Shown here one piece after another: positions 6,139 through 7,486 of a DNA stretch of 7,486 bases. A model generated the notes under the pieces. That model was given only the letters and a program-made list of their open reading frames with translations. It was not told the origin of the DNA and ran no database searches. Both the position numbers and the translations under genes were made by a program. Where the stretch lies: assembly GCA_947380915.1 (NCBI GenBank), contig CANCSY010000150.1, positions 1 to 7,486 on the forward strand, written 5' to 3'. Source of the DNA: Beijerinckiaceae bacterium. GTDB lineage: Bacteria > Pseudomonadota > Alphaproteobacteria > Rhizobiales > Beijerinckiaceae. Position 1 is the first letter of the stretch, and each line of letters begins with the position of its first letter.

Positions 6139-7176
6139 ATGTCCATACGCCTGAAGCGCTTCGTCAGCGCCACACTGGCCCTTGTCGCCCCAGCCTTTTT
6201 TCAGGCTGCAGTCGCCGATCCTGTCGAGGATTTCTACAAGGGCAAATCCCTGGAAATGGTGGTCCCCACATCACCGGGGGGCGATTATGACATTCGCGGC
6301 AGGCTCGTGGCGCGCCATATCGGACGCTTCATCCCGGGCAGTCCATCGGTTGTAGTGCGCAACATGCCCGGCGGCCTCGGCGTCGCTGCTGCCAATTACC
6401 TCGCCCGCGTGGCCCCGCGCGACGGAACCGTCCTGCACGCCATCTTCCAGAACATGCCGGTCTTGCAGGCCATTGGCGCGCCGGGCGTCGAGTTCGACGT
6501 GCGGCGCTTCGGCTGGATCGGCAATACGACCAACAGCCCCAATGTCATCAACTCCTGGCACACCACAGGCATCACCAGCATTCAGGACGTCATGACCCGT
6601 GAACTGGTCGTCGGCGCGCCGGGCGCGGCCTCGACTTCCTATATCTATCCCGCTGCGCTGAATGCGCTGGTCGGGACCAAGTTCAAGATCGTCGCGGGTT
6701 ATCCCGGCGGCAATGATGTGAATCTCGCCATGGAAAAGGGCGAAGTGGGCGGGCGCGGTTCCAATAGCTGGGCTTCCTGGAAAAGCGGCCATCCCCATTG
6801 GCTGGCGGAAAAGAAAGTCACGATCCTCGTCCAGATCGGTTTGCAGCGGGCCCCCGACCTGCCGGATGTGCCGCTCATGTTCGAACTGGCGAAGAATGAC
6901 GAGGACCGGCAGGTTCTCACCTTCATGTCCGCCGACATGGGCATCTCGCGCGCCTTCGTCACGACCTATGACGTGCCCCCCGCCCGTCTGGATGCGCTAC
7001 GCAATGCTTTCGACAAGATGCTCAAGGATCCCGAGTTCATGGCGGAAGCCGACAAGATGAAGATGGACATCAGCCCCTCCAACGGCCTCGAGGCGCAGAA
7101 GGTGGCGGAGAGCATGCTCTCCATGCCCGCCAATATCGTGCAGCGCGCCAAGGTGCTGTTCGAACCGGGGAAGTGA
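6139..7176 (+). CDS. Periplasmic Bug/TctC-type solute-binding receptor, orphan
   Basis: 345-residue periplasmic binding protein of the Bug (Bordetella uptake gene) receptor family, the TctC component of tripartite tricarboxylate transporters. These proteins bind small carboxylates or related metabolites in a cleft between two lobes. A signal peptide spans residues 1-26 (basic RLKR, hydrophobic stretch, AVA cleavage site before DPVEDF). The first ligand loop is VVPTSPGGDYD (41-51), which matches the family P-x-x-P-G-G-x-x-D motif. The second appears as NMPGGLGVAAANYLA (75-89), a variant of the usual N-x-P-G-A-G-G. Other family segments are VVGAPGAASTSYIYP (157-171) and PDLPDVPLMFEL (239-250). 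Length is near the family norm. The ATG at 6139 follows GGGAGG by 5 nt; an in-frame TTG at 6085 is rejected because it is part of the -35 box. No TctA or TctB membrane gene is present, which is common for Bug receptors. The ligand cannot be told from sequence alone. Confidence 0.92.
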   Translation: MSIRLKRFVSATLALVAPAFFQAAVADPVEDFYKGKSLEMVVPTSPGGDYDIRGRLVARHIGRFIPGSPSVVVRNMPGGLGVAAANYLARVAPRDGTVLHAIFQNMPVLQAIGAPGVEFDVRRFGWIGNTTNSPNVINSWHTTGITSIQDVMTRELVVGAPGAASTSYIYPAALNALVGTKFKIVAGYPGGNDVNLAMEKGEVGGRGSNSWASWKSGHPHWLAEKKVTILVQIGLQRAPDLPDVPLMFELAKNDEDRQVLTFMSADMGISRAFVTTYDVPPARLDALRNAFDKMLKDPEFMAEADKMKMDISPSNGLEAQKVAESMLSMPANIVQRAKVLFEPGK

Positions 7177-7215
7177 GGCTCTTCTAGCTTCATTGATCGA
7201 GTCTAAAAAGTCAGA

Positions 7216-7248
7216 GGGGGCAATCCGCGGCGCGCGTGATTCGCCCCC
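7216..7248 (+). terminator. GC-rich hairpin behind the receptor gene, possible T-less terminator
   Basis: GGGGGCAATC (7216-7225) pairs with GATTCGCCCCC (7238-7248) with one bulged C, and the inner CGCG (7226-7229) can pair with CGCG (7233-7236). The result is a roughly 14-bp stem with two single-base bulges and a 3-nt loop. No T-tract follows in the plus direction, so intrinsic termination would have to rely on the hairpin alone. On the minus strand a TTTTT lies several bases beyond the stem, but no minus-strand gene is seen feeding into it. Confidence 0.4.
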
Positions 7249-7345
7249 CAATTGCTTCCAGATTCGCGTTCCGCCGCACAGCCCTCTCAAGCCCGAGCGC
7301 CTCAACTCCATAAAAATCAACAACTAAGCCAATTCGCCAGTCCAC

Positions 7346-7374
7346 TTGCGGAACGCACCGCGAACAGATAGTGT
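7346..7374 (+). promoter_or_regulatory. Candidate lexA promoter enclosing the SOS box
   Basis: TTGCGG (7346-7351), a 17-nt spacer and TAGTGT (7369-7374) form a weak sigma-70-like promoter. The LexA box lies between and over its elements, as expected for autorepression. The predicted leader to the ATG at 7478 is about 95-100 nt. Confidence 0.35.
7351..7365 (-). promoter_or_regulatory. SOS box, alphaproteobacterial LexA-binding site
   Basis: GAAC (7351-7354), exactly 7 nt, GAAC (7362-7365): read on the minus strand this is GTTC-N7-GTTC, the direct-repeat LexA target known from alphaproteobacteria. A further GTTC follows after another 7 nt (7373-7376), forming with the second GAAC a dyad CGAACA-N5-TGTTCG (7361-7377), and one more GTTC lies at 7377-7380. 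The site lies 112 nt upstream of the presumed lexA start. Confidence 0.7.
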
Positions 7375-7477
7375 TCGTTCACGCTTTGTTTAAGCGTTTC
7401 CCGCAGTCTTCGAGACGGATCACCGTTTGCGAATCTCTGCGCGCCGGCCACCGGGACGGGACCTTCGAGAGGACGCC

Positions 7478-7486
7478 ATGCTGACG
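7478..7486 (+). CDS. lexA: First three codons of a gene, probably lexA (runs off the right edge)
   Basis: ATG-CTG-ACG begins at 7478 and is preceded by GAGAGGA with about 4-5 nt spacing, a good SD. Met-Leu-Thr is the usual N-terminus of alphaproteobacterial LexA, the SOS repressor that self-cleaves when RecA is activated by DNA damage. Three codons alone prove nothing; the assignment rests on their combination with the alphaproteobacterial SOS box upstream, since lexA is normally autoregulated. Another LexA-controlled gene starting MLT remains possible. Confidence 0.6.

Larger units (their letters stand above)
7177..7477. other. Intergenic region ahead of the presumed lexA
   Basis: These 301 bases hold no credible gene. 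The left half contains a strong GC-rich hairpin about 40 nt behind the receptor gene. The right half contains the SOS box, a probable promoter around it, and an SD at the far end. Four GANTC sites (7199-7203, 7238-7242, 7261-7265 and one near 7433) also lie here. Confidence 0.5.

Noticed and set aside
6271..6798. Minus-strand 175-codon frame inside the Bug receptor gene
   Set aside because: It is antisense to a well-supported family member and rich in His/Asp/Gly, as expected from reversed GC-rich codons.
7350..7375. GGAAC-N17-TGTT as a general stress (EcfG) promoter for the last gene
   Set aside because: The -35 fits, but the -10 lacks the C of CGTT and the bases are better explained by the GAAC-N7-GAAC LexA box. 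It is kept only as an alternative.
1..7486. tRNA, rRNA, CRISPR array, transposase, integrase, phage or defence genes
   Set aside because: Reading both strands showed no cloverleaf, repeat-spacer pattern or mobile-element coding motif. The window looks like stable core chromosome.

Overview
The window looks like chromosomal DNA from an alphaproteobacterium, most likely of the Hyphomicrobiales (Rhizobiales). The evidence is GC-rich coding sequence, the minus-strand gene order pcm-like / tolC / popZ (DUF2497) / valS that I know from this order, and an alphaproteobacterial-type LexA box near the right end. No RNA gene, CRISPR array, insertion sequence or phage gene was found. This is mainly core genome, and I see no evidence for a novel multi-gene system.

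Left part, minus strand (1-4913). Read in the direction of transcription, the order is a secreted Cys-repeat protein (4913-4461), a Pcm-like methyltransferase (4377-3682, GTG start), a TolC-family outer-membrane channel (3493-2045), a PopZ-type polar organizer (1661-1080) and the N-terminal 304 residues of valyl-tRNA synthetase (912 to beyond position 1). The genes are collinear but not one operon. A clear hairpin/T-tract terminator follows tolC and another follows popZ. The pcm-like gene has its own well-formed promoter with a leader of about 19 nt. pcm and tolC may share a transcript, because I see no terminator between them.

Right part, plus strand (5218-7486). An EcsC-family protein (5218-6072) diverges from the secreted protein gene. 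It is followed by an orphan periplasmic Bug/TctC-type solute receptor (6139-7176). A perfect 16-bp palindrome overlaps the TTGACA of the receptor's probable promoter. After a strong hairpin, the last 130 bases hold a GAAC-N7-GAAC SOS box inside a probable promoter and then an SD followed by ATG-CTG-ACG. This reads Met-Leu-Thr, the usual start of alphaproteobacterial LexA, so the window most likely ends on the first three codons of an autoregulated lexA.

Four of the start codons (pcm-like, tolC, ecsC-like, Bug receptor) are placed downstream of the longest possible reading frame. In each case a good ribosome binding site, a signal peptide or a promoter makes the longer version unlikely. The points most worth checking are the palindrome at 6073-6088 with its degenerate second copy, the internally duplicated cysteine protein, the missing PCMT signature in the Pcm-like enzyme, and the lexA/SOS assignment.
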